This document shows positions 1 through 8,893 of a stretch of DNA of 64,000 nucleotides, one piece after another. This stretch comes from Myxococcales bacterium (GTDB lineage Bacteria > Myxococcota_A > Polyangia > Fen-1088): contig JAGTJU010000004.1 in the NCBI GenBank assembly GCA_022184915.1, positions 62,001-126,000 on the forward strand, written 5' to 3'. Every line of letters begins with the position of its first letter. The stretch's first letter is position 1. The notes beneath the pieces were generated by a model. It was not told the origin of the DNA. It searched no databases and was given only the letters and a program-made list of their open reading frames with translations. Made by a program: the position numbers and the translations under genes.

Positions 1-1
1 G

Positions 2-376
2 AACGGTCGCCTCAGCGACTTCGAGGAGGTCGTTCGCCTGCTGCAAAAGGGAAACTTCAAGGTGGCACCGGGGGTGCGGGCGCTCGTCGTCCCGGGCTCA
101 CAGAGCGTGCAGGCGGAAATGGTGAAGCGAGGCTACGACAAGCTCTTTACCGAGGCGGGGTTCGAGTTTCGCGAGGCAGGATGCTCGATGTGTCTCGCCA
201 TGAACCCGGACAAGTTGAAGGGGCGGGAGGTCTGCGCCTCGTCGTCGAACCGTAACTTCAAGGGACGGCAGGGCTCGCCGACGGGACGAACCTTGCTCAT
301 GAGCCCGGCCATGGTGGCGGCGGCCGCCATCAAGGGCGAAGTCACCGACGCCCGGGATTTGTTCGCCATCGCATGA
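2..376 (+). CDS. leuC: 3-isopropylmalate dehydratase large subunit (3' end)
   Basis: This is the C-terminal part of LeuC; the reading frame is open to the left edge, so the start lies outside the window. LeuC with LeuD isomerises 2-isopropylmalate to 3-isopropylmalate in leucine synthesis, and the same enzyme handles citramalate in the CimA isoleucine route. The visible part has the aconitase-family NGRLSD start, the [11 protein letters not shown] segment carrying two cysteine ligands of the 4Fe-4S cluster, and the [11 protein letters not shown] motif before the C-terminus. leuD follows after 16 bases, so the two form an operon, as usual for the two-subunit bacterial enzyme. Family assignment is secure. 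Confidence 0.95.
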   Translation, partial: NGRLSDFEEVVRLLQKGNFKVAPGVRALVVPGSQSVQAEMVKRGYDKLFTEAGFEFREAGCSMCLAMNPDKLKGREVCASSSNRNFKGRQGSPTGRTLLMSPAMVAAAAIKGEVTDARDLFAIA

Positions 377-392
377 CGGGGAGAGATCGAAA

Positions 393-1007
393 ATGAACGA
401 CGTAAAGCGAGAAAAAGTGAACGGGCGCGGCATTCCCTTGCGCGGCAACGACATCGACACCGATCGCATCATCCCAGCGCGCTTTTTGCGCACGGTGACC
501 TTCGAGGGACTCGGGGACCACGCCTTCGAGGACGACCGCGCCCAGCTGGCAGCTGCGGGAAAGTCGCATGCGTTCGACGAGCCGCGCTTTGCCGAAGGGC
601 AGGTGTTGCTCGTGAACAAAAACTTCGGCTGTGGCTCGTCGCGCGAGCACGCTCCGCAGGCGATCATGCGCTGGGGTCAGGGGATCAAGGTGGTCATCGG
701 CGAGAGCTTCGCGGAGATCTTCTACGGCAACTGCATCGCCCTCGGCGTGCCGTGCCCCACCGTGAGTGAGGAAACGATCGAGACATTGATGGCTGCCGTG
801 GAGGCAGACCCCTCGGTGGTTTTGTCGGTGAACCTGCTCGACAAGACCATCACCTGCGGGACCCGGACCTTCCCGTTCGAGATGCCCGAGGGACCGCGAC
901 AGCAGTTCATCGAGGGGCGCTGGGACTCGTCGGCGGAGTTGCTGGCCAACGGCAAGGCGATCGAGGCTACGGCCGCGAAGCTCCCGTACTTCAGCGATTT
1001 TGCGTAG
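393..1007 (+). CDS. leuD: 3-isopropylmalate dehydratase small subunit
   Basis: LeuD is the swivel subunit of isopropylmalate isomerase in the cytoplasm. The 204-residue protein has normal length for the family. Signature stretches are [15 protein letters not shown] near residues 18-32 and [16 protein letters not shown] near 75-90, which carries the substrate-binding serine/arginine loop. A purine-rich GGGGAGA lies a few bases before the ATG and supports the start. It follows leuC by 16 bases. A GC-rich hairpin 20 bases after the stop probably ends the operon. Confidence 0.95.
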   Translation: MNDVKREKVNGRGIPLRGNDIDTDRIIPARFLRTVTFEGLGDHAFEDDRAQLAAAGKSHAFDEPRFAEGQVLLVNKNFGCGSSREHAPQAIMRWGQGIKVVIGESFAEIFYGNCIALGVPCPTVSEETIETLMAAVEADPSVVLSVNLLDKTITCGTRTFPFEMPEGPRQQFIEGRWDSSAELLANGKAIEATAAKLPYFSDFA

Positions 1008-1027
1008 CCGGAAGGCGCTAGAAGCCG

Positions 1028-1055
1028 GACGGGCCGTCGCAGGGGGCGGCCCGTC
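1028..1055 (+). terminator. Hairpin after leuCD, possible terminator
   Basis: Perfect 9-bp stem (1028-1036 with 1047-1055) with a 10-base loop, followed by a short T-containing stretch. The U-tract is weak, so factor-independent termination is only likely. Confidence 0.5.
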
Positions 1056-1234
1056 GTTCTGCGTGCTGGCTCCCTCATGATAGGTGGGGGCTTGTAGGTC
1101 TGGGGTTGACGTCCGTGGCTGGCGAAAGATTTCGCCTGGCTCTGCCGAACGTCTAGCTGGCCCTCGAGGGGCCGACCCGCAGATCGCGAACGACTCATGT
1201 GCCCTGACGTCCTCGCCCCGAAGGCTCCCGCGAG

Positions 1235-3517
1235 ATGAAGCGCCCAGCCGATCTCCCGGCTCCGGCGGCGGCTATCTGCGAGAGCCGGGCCTACCATCTG
1301 GTCGAAGAAGTTCAGTCGCACGGGGTGTTGTTGGCTCTTGAAGAGGGCTCACTCGCGATCTGCCGTGCTCCTGCGAATCTCGAGACCCACTTGGGCGTTC
1401 CCGTGCAGGACGTGCTGGGGCGCCCACTCGGTGACTTCGTCAGTCCTGAGAGCCTGACCCGGGTGAAGGACGCCACCCAAGGACGCCACCTGCAACGGCC
1501 CTTGATGGGCCTGTTCCGTGTGGAGTGGCGTGCGCCGGGGAGATCTCCCCTGGGGCTCGACGCCATCCTTTACCGCAGCGGCGCGTGGTGGTGCCTCGAG
1601 CTCGAATCGCCGTCGATCGGCGCGCAGGATCTTTCGAGCCTTTGGGCGGACCTGGTCAGAGAGCTCGACGAGCTGGCTCATTTCGAGGGTCCCACGGAGA
1701 CCTTCTCGACGCACGTCTGTGACCGGCTTCGCGCTTTGACAGGCTTCGACCGTGTCTACTTCTGCGAGTTCGACGAAGACGGACATGGCTTCGTCTCGGC
1801 GGAGTCACGTAACGGCGAGCTTCCCTCGCTGCTTGCGCACCACTTTCCGAAAACGGATCTACCGCAGCGGGTGCGGGCGCTCTACCTCGAAAATCAAGCA
1901 CGTTTTCTACCCGATGTGAACGCGCCCGCCGTGCCCCTTTTGACCTGGGAGGGCGCTGCGAGAGGGCCCATGGACCTGCGCCTGTCCATGTGCCGGAAGG
2001 TCGCAGACACCCATCTGCAGTACGTGAGAAACATGGGCGTGACTGCCACGGCGTCGTTCTCAGTGGCTCACGACGGGGAGCTCGAGGCCCTGTTCGGTGG
2101 GCACGCATCGCACCCCCATTACCTGAGTTACCGGCAGCTCGTGATTTGTAAGCAGCTCGTTGCGGCTTATCGAAGCCGCATCGACTACCTGCGTGTGCGG
2201 GATATTCACGACGTCATGACCCGCAACGACGAGCTGATCAAGAGCCTTTCCCGCAGGCTCCTCAACAGCGGAGACCACATCGGTCAGTTCGTGGCGAAGT
2301 CACGTGCCGATCTGCTCAGTCTATTTCAGGCAGACGACCTCGTCATCCGGTTGTCCGGCGAGCTCTTCGTTGCGGAGACCTTGACACCCGAGGTCTCCGG
2401 CATGCTCGTGGATCGTTTGGTCGCTCTTTGTGACGAGAAGCGCTCGTTTGCCACACGTAGTCTTTCCTTGCTGGATCCGAGCTTCCTCGAGCTACGGGAG
2501 GCCGCCAGTGGTGCCCTGGCAATCAGCCTCGACGAAATGGGTAGGAACGCGATCGTGCTGCTCCGGCGGCAGAAGGTTTATCAACAAAGGTGGAGCGGTT
2601 CGCCTGACGAGGCGATCGTGTCCGACGACAAGGGCGAGGTGGGCCCCCGTCGTTCGTTTCTGACCTATGTGAAGGACGTGGAAGGCACGTCGCCTTCCTG
2701 GACGAACAGGGAGCTCGAGACCGCGGCTCGTCTCAATCATGCATTCAATCAGGTGCTAGCCGTCAACTACCTCATGCGTCTGCGTGAGGCGGCGGAGAAG
2801 GCTAACCTGATGAAGAGCGAGTTCATCGCGAACGTCAGTCATGAGCTGCGCTCCCCCATGCACGCGATGCTGGGGCTGGCAGAGCTCCTGCGCGATCGTG
2901 GGGAGGGATTTTCGGCGGCAAGGCGGCGGGAGTTCGCGGAGCTCATCCAGGCAAGCGGCAACCGTCTGCTTCGTCTCATCGACGACCTTCTCGACATCGC
3001 CAAGTTGGAGACAGGCGCGGCCGAGTTCTGCTTTCGAGCGGGCAACCTCCTCGAGGTTCTGCGCCAAGCGACGACGGAGGTTGCACCTCTGGCTTCGCCG
3101 AAAGCCGTCCTGATCGTGGAACGATGCGAGGGCGAGCTGCCGGCGGTGGAGTTCGACGCCGATCGCCTGACGCAGGTTTTCGTCAACCTGCTGGCCAATG
3201 CGATCCGGTTTAGCCCGCAGGGCCAGCAGATCGAAGTTCATGTAGCCCCGACGGCGCAAGGGGGGGTGTTGACGGAGGTTCGCGATCGGGGCTTGGGCGT
3301 ACCCGAAGACGAACTCGAGGAGATCTTCGAGAAGTTCGTCCAAAGCAGCCGAACGAAGAACGGCGCTGGGGGAACCGGCCTAGGCCTCTCGATATGTCGT
3401 CAAATCGTCCAGGAAGGACATGGGGGAAAGATCTGGGCTCGTAATAACCAATTCGGGGGTGCCAGCTTCTTCGTGGAGCTTCCCCGCGTACCGCCATTCC
3501 AGGCGAAACAACCGTGA
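1235..3517 (+). CDS. Bacteriophytochrome sensor histidine kinase
   Basis: Red/far-red light sensor kinase with the order PAS (about 1-110), GAF (about 140-300), PHY (about 320-490), HisKA (about 525-590) and HATPase_c (about 640-755). Cys15 aligns with the conserved biliverdin-attaching cysteine of bacteriophytochromes, followed at the usual distance by a QSHG motif. The GAF keeps a TDLP version of the PASDIP motif and THLQYVRNMGV, whose histidine contacts the chromophore. The phosphoacceptor is His536 in NVSHELRSP, with N-box NLLANAIRFSP and G2 box GGTGLGLSI. There is no transmembrane segment, so it is cytoplasmic. The response-regulator gene follows after 19 bases and is the likely phosphotransfer partner. 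Assignment from motifs; light response is inferred. Confidence 0.9.
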   Translation: MKRPADLPAPAAAICESRAYHLVEEVQSHGVLLALEEGSLAICRAPANLETHLGVPVQDVLGRPLGDFVSPESLTRVKDATQGRHLQRPLMGLFRVEWRAPGRSPLGLDAILYRSGAWWCLELESPSIGAQDLSSLWADLVRELDELAHFEGPTETFSTHVCDRLRALTGFDRVYFCEFDEDGHGFVSAESRNGELPSLLAHHFPKTDLPQRVRALYLENQARFLPDVNAPAVPLLTWEGAARGPMDLRLSMCRKVADTHLQYVRNMGVTATASFSVAHDGELEALFGGHASHPHYLSYRQLVICKQLVAAYRSRIDYLRVRDIHDVMTRNDELIKSLSRRLLNSGDHIGQFVAKSRADLLSLFQADDLVIRLSGELFVAETLTPEVSGMLVDRLVALCDEKRSFATRSLSLLDPSFLELREAASGALAISLDEMGRNAIVLLRRQKVYQQRWSGSPDEAIVSDDKGEVGPRRSFLTYVKDVEGTSPSWTNRELETAARLNHAFNQVLAVNYLMRLREAAEKANLMKSEFIANVSHELRSPMHAMLGLAELLRDRGEGFSAARRREFAELIQASGNRLLRLIDDLLDIAKLETGAAEFCFRAGNLLEVLRQATTEVAPLASPKAVLIVERCEGELPAVEFDADRLTQVFVNLLANAIRFSPQGQQIEVHVAPTAQGGVLTEVRDRGLGVPEDELEEIFEKFVQSSRTKNGAGGTGLGLSICRQIVQEGHGGKIWARNNQFGGASFFVELPRVPPFQAKQP

Positions 3518-3536
3518 ACCACAGGAAGAGACAACC

Positions 3537-4439
3537 GTGAAGCAAACCATCCTTGCGGTGGATGACGAACCCACCAACCTCGTCATCATCGAAGAGTTTC
3601 TCTCGGACGAGCCCTACGAGGTCGTCACCGCAAAGTCGGGGAACGAGGCGCTGGACTACCTTCTAGAGGGCAAGCCGGCCGACGTGATCCTCCTGGATCG
3701 CATGATGCCGGGCTTGAACGGACTCGAGGTGTTCGAGCGGCTCAAGGCCCACCCACGGATGCGGCACATCCCCGTGGTGATGCAGACGGCCGCGGCCACG
3801 CCCTCACAGATCGCTGAAGGCATCGAGGCGGGCGTTTTCTACTATCTGACAAAGCCCTTTGCCCGCAGCGTCTTGGTGCCTTTGGTAAGGCGGGCCCTCC
3901 GTGATGCCCAGCACTTGATGGCCATTGCCGAGCGTGCGGAGGGGCTCGAGGAGGCTCTCAAGCAAATCGACTCGTGCACGTTGCGTTTTCAAAGCTTGGC
4001 CGAGCTGCAGAGCGTCTCGAAGTTGTTGGCGCAGCTCTTTCCCGATCCGAGCGGTGCGCTGCTGGGCATTCGAGAGATGCTGATGAACGCGCTCGAACAT
4101 GGCAACCTCGGCATCACTTACGACGAGAAGACCCGGTTCAACGATGAGGGTGTTTGGGAGGCGGAAGTGTTACGCCGGACCCAGGCTCCCGAAAACGCGA
4201 AGAAATTCGTGGTGGTCAGCGTGACGAAGACGGCGGAAGAGGTCCAGCTCATCGTGACCGACGAGGGGCCTGGTTTCGCGTGGGAAAGGTACCTCGTGAT
4301 GGAGCCTTCGCGGGCCACCGACAACCACGGACGCGGGATTGCCATGTCGCGGGCGCTGAGTTTCGACGCGATTGCCTATCAGGCTCCCGGCAATTCGGTG
4401 ATCTGCCGCAAACGCCTGCGTGCCCGGGCGGGCTCTTGA
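3537..4439 (+). CDS. Response regulator fused to GHKL (anti-sigma-type) ATPase
   Basis: 300-residue two-domain protein. Residues 1-125 are a receiver domain with acidic pocket Asp9/Asp10, phosphoacceptor Asp54 in LLDRMMPG, and a TKPF lysine. Residues about 180-300 form a GHKL ATPase resembling HATPase_c_2 of anti-sigma kinases: an N-box of the EMLMNALEHG type, a DEGPGF G1 box and a GRGIAMSR G2 box. There is no HisKA dimerisation/phosphorylation domain, so it should not act as a normal histidine kinase. The GTG start is chosen because AGGAAG sits just upstream and the receiver begins immediately. It is in one operon with the phytochrome. The output may be ATP-dependent protein phosphorylation or partner switching, which is an inference. 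Confidence 0.85.
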   Translation: MKQTILAVDDEPTNLVIIEEFLSDEPYEVVTAKSGNEALDYLLEGKPADVILLDRMMPGLNGLEVFERLKAHPRMRHIPVVMQTAAATPSQIAEGIEAGVFYYLTKPFARSVLVPLVRRALRDAQHLMAIAERAEGLEEALKQIDSCTLRFQSLAELQSVSKLLAQLFPDPSGALLGIREMLMNALEHGNLGITYDEKTRFNDEGVWEAEVLRRTQAPENAKKFVVVSVTKTAEEVQLIVTDEGPGFAWERYLVMEPSRATDNHGRGIAMSRALSFDAIAYQAPGNSVICRKRLRARAGS

Positions 4440-4463
4440 AGCGCGGAGGGTGCTCGAGGGCTG

Positions 4464-5288
4464 TCAATCGATGGTCATGTCGGCGATGACCGTGGCGAGC
4501 GCTTCGATGACGAGGGGGTGCAGGGGCCCGTTCGAGGCCACGAGGCCCTTGCGGTTCCAGAGTTCCGCCGTCGTGTAGGTAAGGGGATTCCCGAACAGAT
4601 CCGTGAGCGTACCCCCGGCTGCGCGCAAGATGGCCTGGGGTCCGCACGTGTCCCATAGCTTTGTCCGGGCGCCCGGATAGATGTAAAGGTCGCGCGCATT
4701 CTCGGCGATGAGCCCGAGCTTGAGCCCAACGCCCCCGATGTTGAACTCGTCCGCGATCCCGAGGCGGGCGCGAATGGCGTCGATCGCAGGCGTCCTGTGG
4801 CTCTTCGAGGCAACGAGGCGCACGTCGCGGAGCGCGTCGAGTTTCGATGTGGCCAGCGGCTGGCGTCGTCCTTGCGTCTCCAGCCAACTCTCGCCTCCGA
4901 CGACGGCGGCGTAGACCTTGCCCGTGGCCGGCTGGGCCACCACACCCACGGTGGGCACCCCGTCGACGGCGAGGCCGATCATGACGGCGTATCCGTCGTC
5001 GCCTCGGATGAAGTCTTTGGTCCCGTCTATGGGGTCGACCATCCACACGCGGCTTCTGCGCAAGCGGCTCCCGTCGTCGGGGACCTCTTCGGATAAAACC
5101 GCGTCGTCGGGAAAGGCTTGCCGCAGCTTCGAGACGATGAGATCGCTGGCGCGCCGATCGGCCTCGGTGACGGGCTCGTCGCCGTCTTTGTGGTCGACCT
5201 GAAGTGTGCGGCCGGCGTAGGCGCTGACCAGAGTGGCCGCGTCTTTGGCAATGGCCGTGGCGGTTTCGAGCTCTCGTTGGAAGTTCAT
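4464..5288 (-). CDS. cysQ: 3'(2'),5'-bisphosphate nucleotidase, CysQ type
   Basis: Inositol-monophosphatase superfamily enzyme, probably removing the 3'-phosphate from PAP formed in sulfate assimilation. Visible motifs are DEPVTEADRRAS, the metal-binding VDPIDGTKDFI, and the C-terminal LWDTCGPQAILRAAGG, which matches the WD-x-AAP-x-AIL-x-AGG family signature. A length near 274 residues is normal. A GTG 12 bases further upstream is an alternative start; the ATG giving MNFQREL is preferred. An inositol monophosphatase role cannot be excluded from sequence, but the residues around TKDF favour CysQ. Confidence 0.85.
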   Translation of the reverse strand: MNFQRELETATAIAKDAATLVSAYAGRTLQVDHKDGDEPVTEADRRASDLIVSKLRQAFPDDAVLSEEVPDDGSRLRRSRVWMVDPIDGTKDFIRGDDGYAVMIGLAVDGVPTVGVVAQPATGKVYAAVVGGESWLETQGRRQPLATSKLDALRDVRLVASKSHRTPAIDAIRARLGIADEFNIGGVGLKLGLIAENARDLYIYPGARTKLWDTCGPQAILRAAGGTLTDLFGNPLTYTTAELWNRKGLVASNGPLHPLVIEALATVIADMTID

Positions 5289-5324
5289 GGACGCCCACAC
5301 CCTAGCAGCCTCCGCGGTGCTCGT

Positions 5325-6572
5325 TCAAATCGGCCGCCGGTGGGCGGCCAGGCTCGCCAGGTCCCGGCCTAGGGCGCCGCGGCCCCAGAGCAGGACCACT
5401 CCGGACAGAGACAGGAGCAGGGCGGTGACCAGAACGGGTCCGCGCAGTCCGATCCGATCGGAGGCGATGCCGATGAGCACGGGTGAAAGCACATCGCCCA
5501 ACGCGTGGATGCAGAAGGTGTTCACGCCGAAGGCCTTCTCGCGGAGGTGAGTTGGTAGGGCGTTGACCATGGCGGCGTTGAGGGGGCCTGTGTTGAGGAA
5601 GAGCAAGAACAAGGTTCCAAACAGGCATGGCCAATACACCCAGGGGGCATTGGCCATGACGGCTCCTACGGAGAAGGGCAGTGAGGCCACCAGGGCTAAG
5701 CCCGAAAACGCGAAGTGCCCGTCGGGGTGTCGGCGAGACCAGGCATCACCCCAGCGACCTCCAAGGAGCGTGCCCAGGAAGCCCGCGGCCACCACACAGA
5801 CCCCAAAACCCATCGTGGCTTGGGTCAAGGTCAGGCCGTGCTGCCGCTGGTAGAAGGTGGGCATCCAAACGGCCAGGCCGCCCATGGAGAACGTGTAGAT
5901 CGTTTGCGCTGCGGTGTTGAACACGAAGCTGCGAAACCTGACGAAGGTCAGAAGGGTCTCGCGCACGGAAGCGGCGGGGGGCGCGACGGTGCCTGCATCC
6001 ATACGCCCGCGTGGGGGATCGCGGAAAAGCAAAAAGGCGACGGCGAGGACGAGGCCGGGCACCGCTGCGAGGAAAAATGCCGTTCGGTAGCCGTAGCGGG
6101 CACCCACGGCGCCGCCGACCTGGTACCCGAGCGCGGTGCCCACCGGAATGGCGACGTAGAAGAAGGACAACGCCCGGCCTCGACGCTCGGGCGGGTAGGA
6201 GTCGGAGATCAGGGTGGGAGTGACCACGGCGTAGGTGGCCTCGCCGAATCCCACGAGGGCCCGCGCCACCACCAGCGCGCCGTAGCTTGCCGCCAGGCCG
6301 GAGCCCGCGGTGGCGAGGCTGAAGACCAAAGCGCCCAAGCCCGCGAGACGAAAGCGACTATGGCTGGTGGCCAGCCAGCCCGCCAAGGGGCAGACCACCG
6401 TGTACACCACCATCAGGCTGCTCTGGAGCGCGCCCCCCTGGGTGTCCGAAAGCGACAGCTCCGCGAGAATGAGGGGCAGCACCGCGGCCGCCAGGAAGCG
6501 GTCGAAGTAGTTGAGGACGTTGAGCGCGAAGAGCGCGCGCAGGGTGCCCCGAGGAGACAGGGAAAAGCGCAC
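5325..6572 (-). CDS. Major facilitator superfamily transporter, spinster-like
   Basis: 415-residue integral membrane protein with about 12 hydrophobic segments. The opening NVLNYFDRFL near residues 18-27 and the loop DSYPPERRGRALS near 135 are typical of the spinster-like/glucarate MFS group, and a charged central loop separates the two six-helix halves. The substrate cannot be read from the sequence. It starts with GTG and is divergent from the small DUF gene, with only about 46 bases between the starts, so the two promoters overlap. It is 24 bases downstream of cysQ's start on the same strand, so cysQ may be co-transcribed with it. Confidence 0.85.
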   Translation of the reverse strand: MRFSLSPRGTLRALFALNVLNYFDRFLAAAVLPLILAELSLSDTQGGALQSSLMVVYTVVCPLAGWLATSHSRFRLAGLGALVFSLATAGSGLAASYGALVVARALVGFGEATYAVVTPTLISDSYPPERRGRALSFFYVAIPVGTALGYQVGGAVGARYGYRTAFFLAAVPGLVLAVAFLLFRDPPRGRMDAGTVAPPAASVRETLLTFVRFRSFVFNTAAQTIYTFSMGGLAVWMPTFYQRQHGLTLTQATMGFGVCVVAAGFLGTLLGGRWGDAWSRRHPDGHFAFSGLALVASLPFSVGAVMANAPWVYWPCLFGTLFLLFLNTGPLNAAMVNALPTHLREKAFGVNTFCIHALGDVLSPVLIGIASDRIGLRGPVLVTALLLSLSGVVLLWGRGALGRDLASLAAHRRPI

Positions 6573-6618
6573 GGCCCATGGCTACCACGACCCTCGCCGG
6601 CAAGGTAGAGTCCCCGGT

Positions 6619-7062
6619 ATGTCATCACTGAACGAGATTTTGACCCGTCCGGGCGTTCGTCCCCTGGTCATCAAGGACTGCGAACGCCTCATCGAAGAAG
6701 AAGTTGATTCGAAGGGCCTCGCGGGCCTGCCCATCAAGGCGGCCTACAAGGTGGTGCGGGCCGTGAAGCCAGGCTTCATCCCCGAAGTGATCGAACACCT
6801 CTTGGGCGATTTTGCGTCAGCCTTGGATCCCCTTTTCCAGGAGGCCAAGACTGCGAACGCTCCGATCGAGGCGTACCTGAGCGCCCGGGCCGGGCAGGCG
6901 GCCGAAGCGCTGCTGGCCATTACGGACGGACGGGCGGGGAAGGCCAAAAACCAGATGGTCAAGACCACCTACGAGAAGCTGCGGCCCTCGGCAAAAAAGC
7001 ACGTGGAGGCAGCGATCCCGCGCGTGAGCCGCATGGTGGGCAAGCACGCCGCCGAGGGCTGA
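6619..7062 (+). CDS. Small conserved protein, DUF6918-like
   Basis: 147-residue, mostly helical, soluble protein without signal peptide or transmembrane segment. The pattern LIEEEVDSKGLAGLPIKAAYKVVRAVKPGFIPEVIEHLL followed by a ...FxPLxxx-like middle and a Lys-rich C-terminus resembles a conserved family of unknown function that I recall as DUF6918; this is from memory and was not searched. No enzymatic motif is visible. The ATG at this start is chosen over upstream codons because family members begin with a short LxxIL segment directly before the conserved region. Function unknown. Confidence 0.7.
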   Translation: MSSLNEILTRPGVRPLVIKDCERLIEEEVDSKGLAGLPIKAAYKVVRAVKPGFIPEVIEHLLGDFASALDPLFQEAKTANAPIEAYLSARAGQAAEALLAITDGRAGKAKNQMVKTTYEKLRPSAKKHVEAAIPRVSRMVGKHAAEG

Positions 7063-7079
7063 GCTCGCCACGATCGGGT

Positions 7080-7102
7080 CCGGGGACCGCGTGGGTCCCC
7101 GG
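7080..7102. terminator. Hairpin between convergent genes
   Basis: Nine-base-pair GC-rich stem (7080-7088 with 7094-7102) and a 5-base loop lies between the stops of two converging genes. There is no downstream T-run on either strand, so it is a probable but non-canonical bidirectional terminator. Confidence 0.4.
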
Positions 7103-7119
7103 AAAACCAAACGACTCTC

Positions 7120-8760
7120 TTACGAGCGCGCGGCCGGAGGCATCGCCACGGGGGTCACCCCGGCTTCGATGAGGTGGTACTCGAAGGCGTCGATGAGGGC
7201 CTCCCACGACGCGTCCACGATGTTCTCGCTCACCCCGACGGTGGAGAACGTGCGCTTCGTATGTCCGCGACCATCGAGTACCACGAAGTCGGTCACCACC
7301 CGTACTTTGGCGGCCGTCTCCTGGACCCCACTGACCACACGGACCTTGTAGTCGCGCAAGTGCAGTTCGTCCACCTCGGGGTAGTGGACGCGGAGCGACT
7401 TGCGGAGTGCCGAGTCGAGCGCGTGGATGGGGCCATCTCCCTCGGCCACGTTTTCGTCGAGCACGTCGCCAATGCGGATCTTCACGGTCGCCTCGGTCGA
7501 CGGGGCTTCGCCTGCTTTTTTGTGAACGACGCAGCGGTACGAGCGATGATCCCAGTAGGGCTGGCGTTGACCGAGCTCGCTGCGTACGAGCAGCTCCAAG
7601 CAGGCCTCGGCGGACTCGAAGACGTAGCCGACGTTCTCGAGATCTTGCACCCGCCCGAGAACACGCTTCAAGAGGGCCTTGTCGTCCGCAAGCCCGAACT
7701 TTTTGCCCACCAGGGCGGCGATGTTGGACTGGCCGGAGAGCTCGCTCACGAGCACCTTGCGCCCATTGCCCACGGACTGCGGATCGATGTGCTCGTAACT
7801 ACGGGCCAGCCGCGCGATCGCATGCACGTGCATGCCCCCCTTGTGCGCGAAGGCCGAGGCGCCCACGAACGGTTGGTTGGCGATGGGTGACAGGTTGGCC
7901 ACCTCGTAGACGAAACGGGACACGTCCGTCATGCGGGCCAGGCTTTCGCGGCCGCCCAGGCAGTCGACCCCCATCTTGAGCTGCAGGTTGGCCGCTACCG
8001 CGAGCAGGTCCACGTTTCCGCAGCGCTCACCGATGCCATTGATCGTGCCCTGGACCTGAAACGCCCCGTGCCGCACGGCCGCCAGAGTGTTCGCCACGGC
8101 CAAGCCGCCGTCGTTGTGACAATGAATCCCCAAAGGAACATCGTTTCCGAGGGCCGCCTTGACCGCCCAGATCGCCTCCGCGATCTGCTCGGGGAGGGCA
8201 CCACCGTTGGTGTCACAGAGCACAAAACGGGTCGCACCGCCCTGCTTGGCCGCCATCAAGGTTGAAAGCGCGTAGTCGGGATTCGCCCGAAAGCCGTCGA
8301 AGAAGTGCTCGGCATCGTAGAACACCTCGGGACCCGCCCCTGCGCAGAAGGTCAGGGACTCCGCGATCATGTCGACGTTTTCTTGCCGCGACACCCGCAG
8401 CACTTCGTCGACGTGCAGATCCCAGGTCTTCCCCACGATGGTGACGATGGGCGTTTGCGCGGCGACCAGGGCCTTCATGCCTTCGTCGTCTTCCGCCTTG
8501 ACGCCTCGCCTGCGGGTCATGCCAAAGGCCGCCACCCGGGCCTTGCCCAGCGACATCGTGCGAAGGGCCTCGAAATAGGCTTCGTCTTTGGGGTTCGAGA
8601 GCGGGTATCCCCCCTCGATGACGTCGATGCCGAGCTCGTCCAGGGCCTGCGTGATCTTGATCTTGTCCGCAAGGGAGAAGCTGACGCCCTCGCTTTGGGC
8701 GCCATCTCGCAGCGTGGTGTCGTACATCTCGACACGGGGGACGGAACTGGATTGGCTCAT
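7120..8760 (-). CDS. cimA: (R)-citramalate synthase
   Basis: Condenses pyruvate and acetyl-CoA to (R)-citramalate, the first step of the threonine-independent isoleucine pathway. The 546-residue length and domain order match CimA: HMGL-like TIM barrel (1-280) with catalytic YDTTLRDGAQSEG at 13-25 and metal-binding GIHCHND near 210, then a linker and a LeuA-type allosteric domain (about 400-530). Alternative family members (2-isopropylmalate synthase, homocitrate synthase) differ in the early DGAQSEGVSFS stretch. A GAGGA Shine-Dalgarno lies 8-9 bases before the ATG. The leader on the same strand contains an Ile-rich ORF and a terminator, pointing to attenuation by isoleucyl-tRNA. leuCD near the window start would supply the next pathway step. 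Confidence 0.93.
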   Translation of the reverse strand: MSQSSSVPRVEMYDTTLRDGAQSEGVSFSLADKIKITQALDELGIDVIEGGYPLSNPKDEAYFEALRTMSLGKARVAAFGMTRRRGVKAEDDEGMKALVAAQTPIVTIVGKTWDLHVDEVLRVSRQENVDMIAESLTFCAGAGPEVFYDAEHFFDGFRANPDYALSTLMAAKQGGATRFVLCDTNGGALPEQIAEAIWAVKAALGNDVPLGIHCHNDGGLAVANTLAAVRHGAFQVQGTINGIGERCGNVDLLAVAANLQLKMGVDCLGGRESLARMTDVSRFVYEVANLSPIANQPFVGASAFAHKGGMHVHAIARLARSYEHIDPQSVGNGRKVLVSELSGQSNIAALVGKKFGLADDKALLKRVLGRVQDLENVGYVFESAEACLELLVRSELGQRQPYWDHRSYRCVVHKKAGEAPSTEATVKIRIGDVLDENVAEGDGPIHALDSALRKSLRVHYPEVDELHLRDYKVRVVSGVQETAAKVRVVTDFVVLDGRGHTKRTFSTVGVSENIVDASWEALIDAFEYHLIEAGVTPVAMPPAARS

Positions 8761-8821
8761 CGAACGTGGTCCTCGTGTGAACGATTGAAAAGGAAGAAGA
8801 CGGAAGACAGGGAACGGAAGG

Positions 8822-8858
8822 CAAAACGAAAAAGCCCCACCGGGACCGGCGGGGCTTT
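8822..8858 (-). terminator. Intrinsic terminator/attenuator in cimA leader
   Basis: On the minus strand AAAGCCCC (8858-8851) pairs perfectly with GGGGCTTT (8838-8831), extended by a G-T pair and inner CCG/CGG pairs, and is followed by TT-CG-TTTT. It lies downstream of the Ile leader peptide and 62 bases before the cimA ATG. Because no complete gene ends here apart from the leader, it is best read as an attenuator. Confidence 0.85.
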
Positions 8859-8893
8859 CGCAGACTCTTGGGACATGCGTGTAACCCTACCGG
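8846..8893 (-). promoter_or_regulatory. Candidate antiterminator pairing in cimA leader
   Basis: Minus-strand CCGGTAGGG (8893-8885), which contains the leader stop codon, can pair with CCCCGCCGG (8854-8846), the 5' arm of the terminator, giving eight of nine pairs including one G-U. The same strand can alternatively pair upstream with CCGG at 8905-8902. This gives the classic 1:2, 2:3, 3:4 choice of ribosome-mediated attenuation. Pairings were found by eye; no folding energy was computed. Confidence 0.65.

Noticed and set aside
6511-6618. Extended N-terminus of the DUF6918-like gene
   Set aside because: It would overlap the start of the divergent transporter and has no resemblance; the ATG at 6619 is the natural start.
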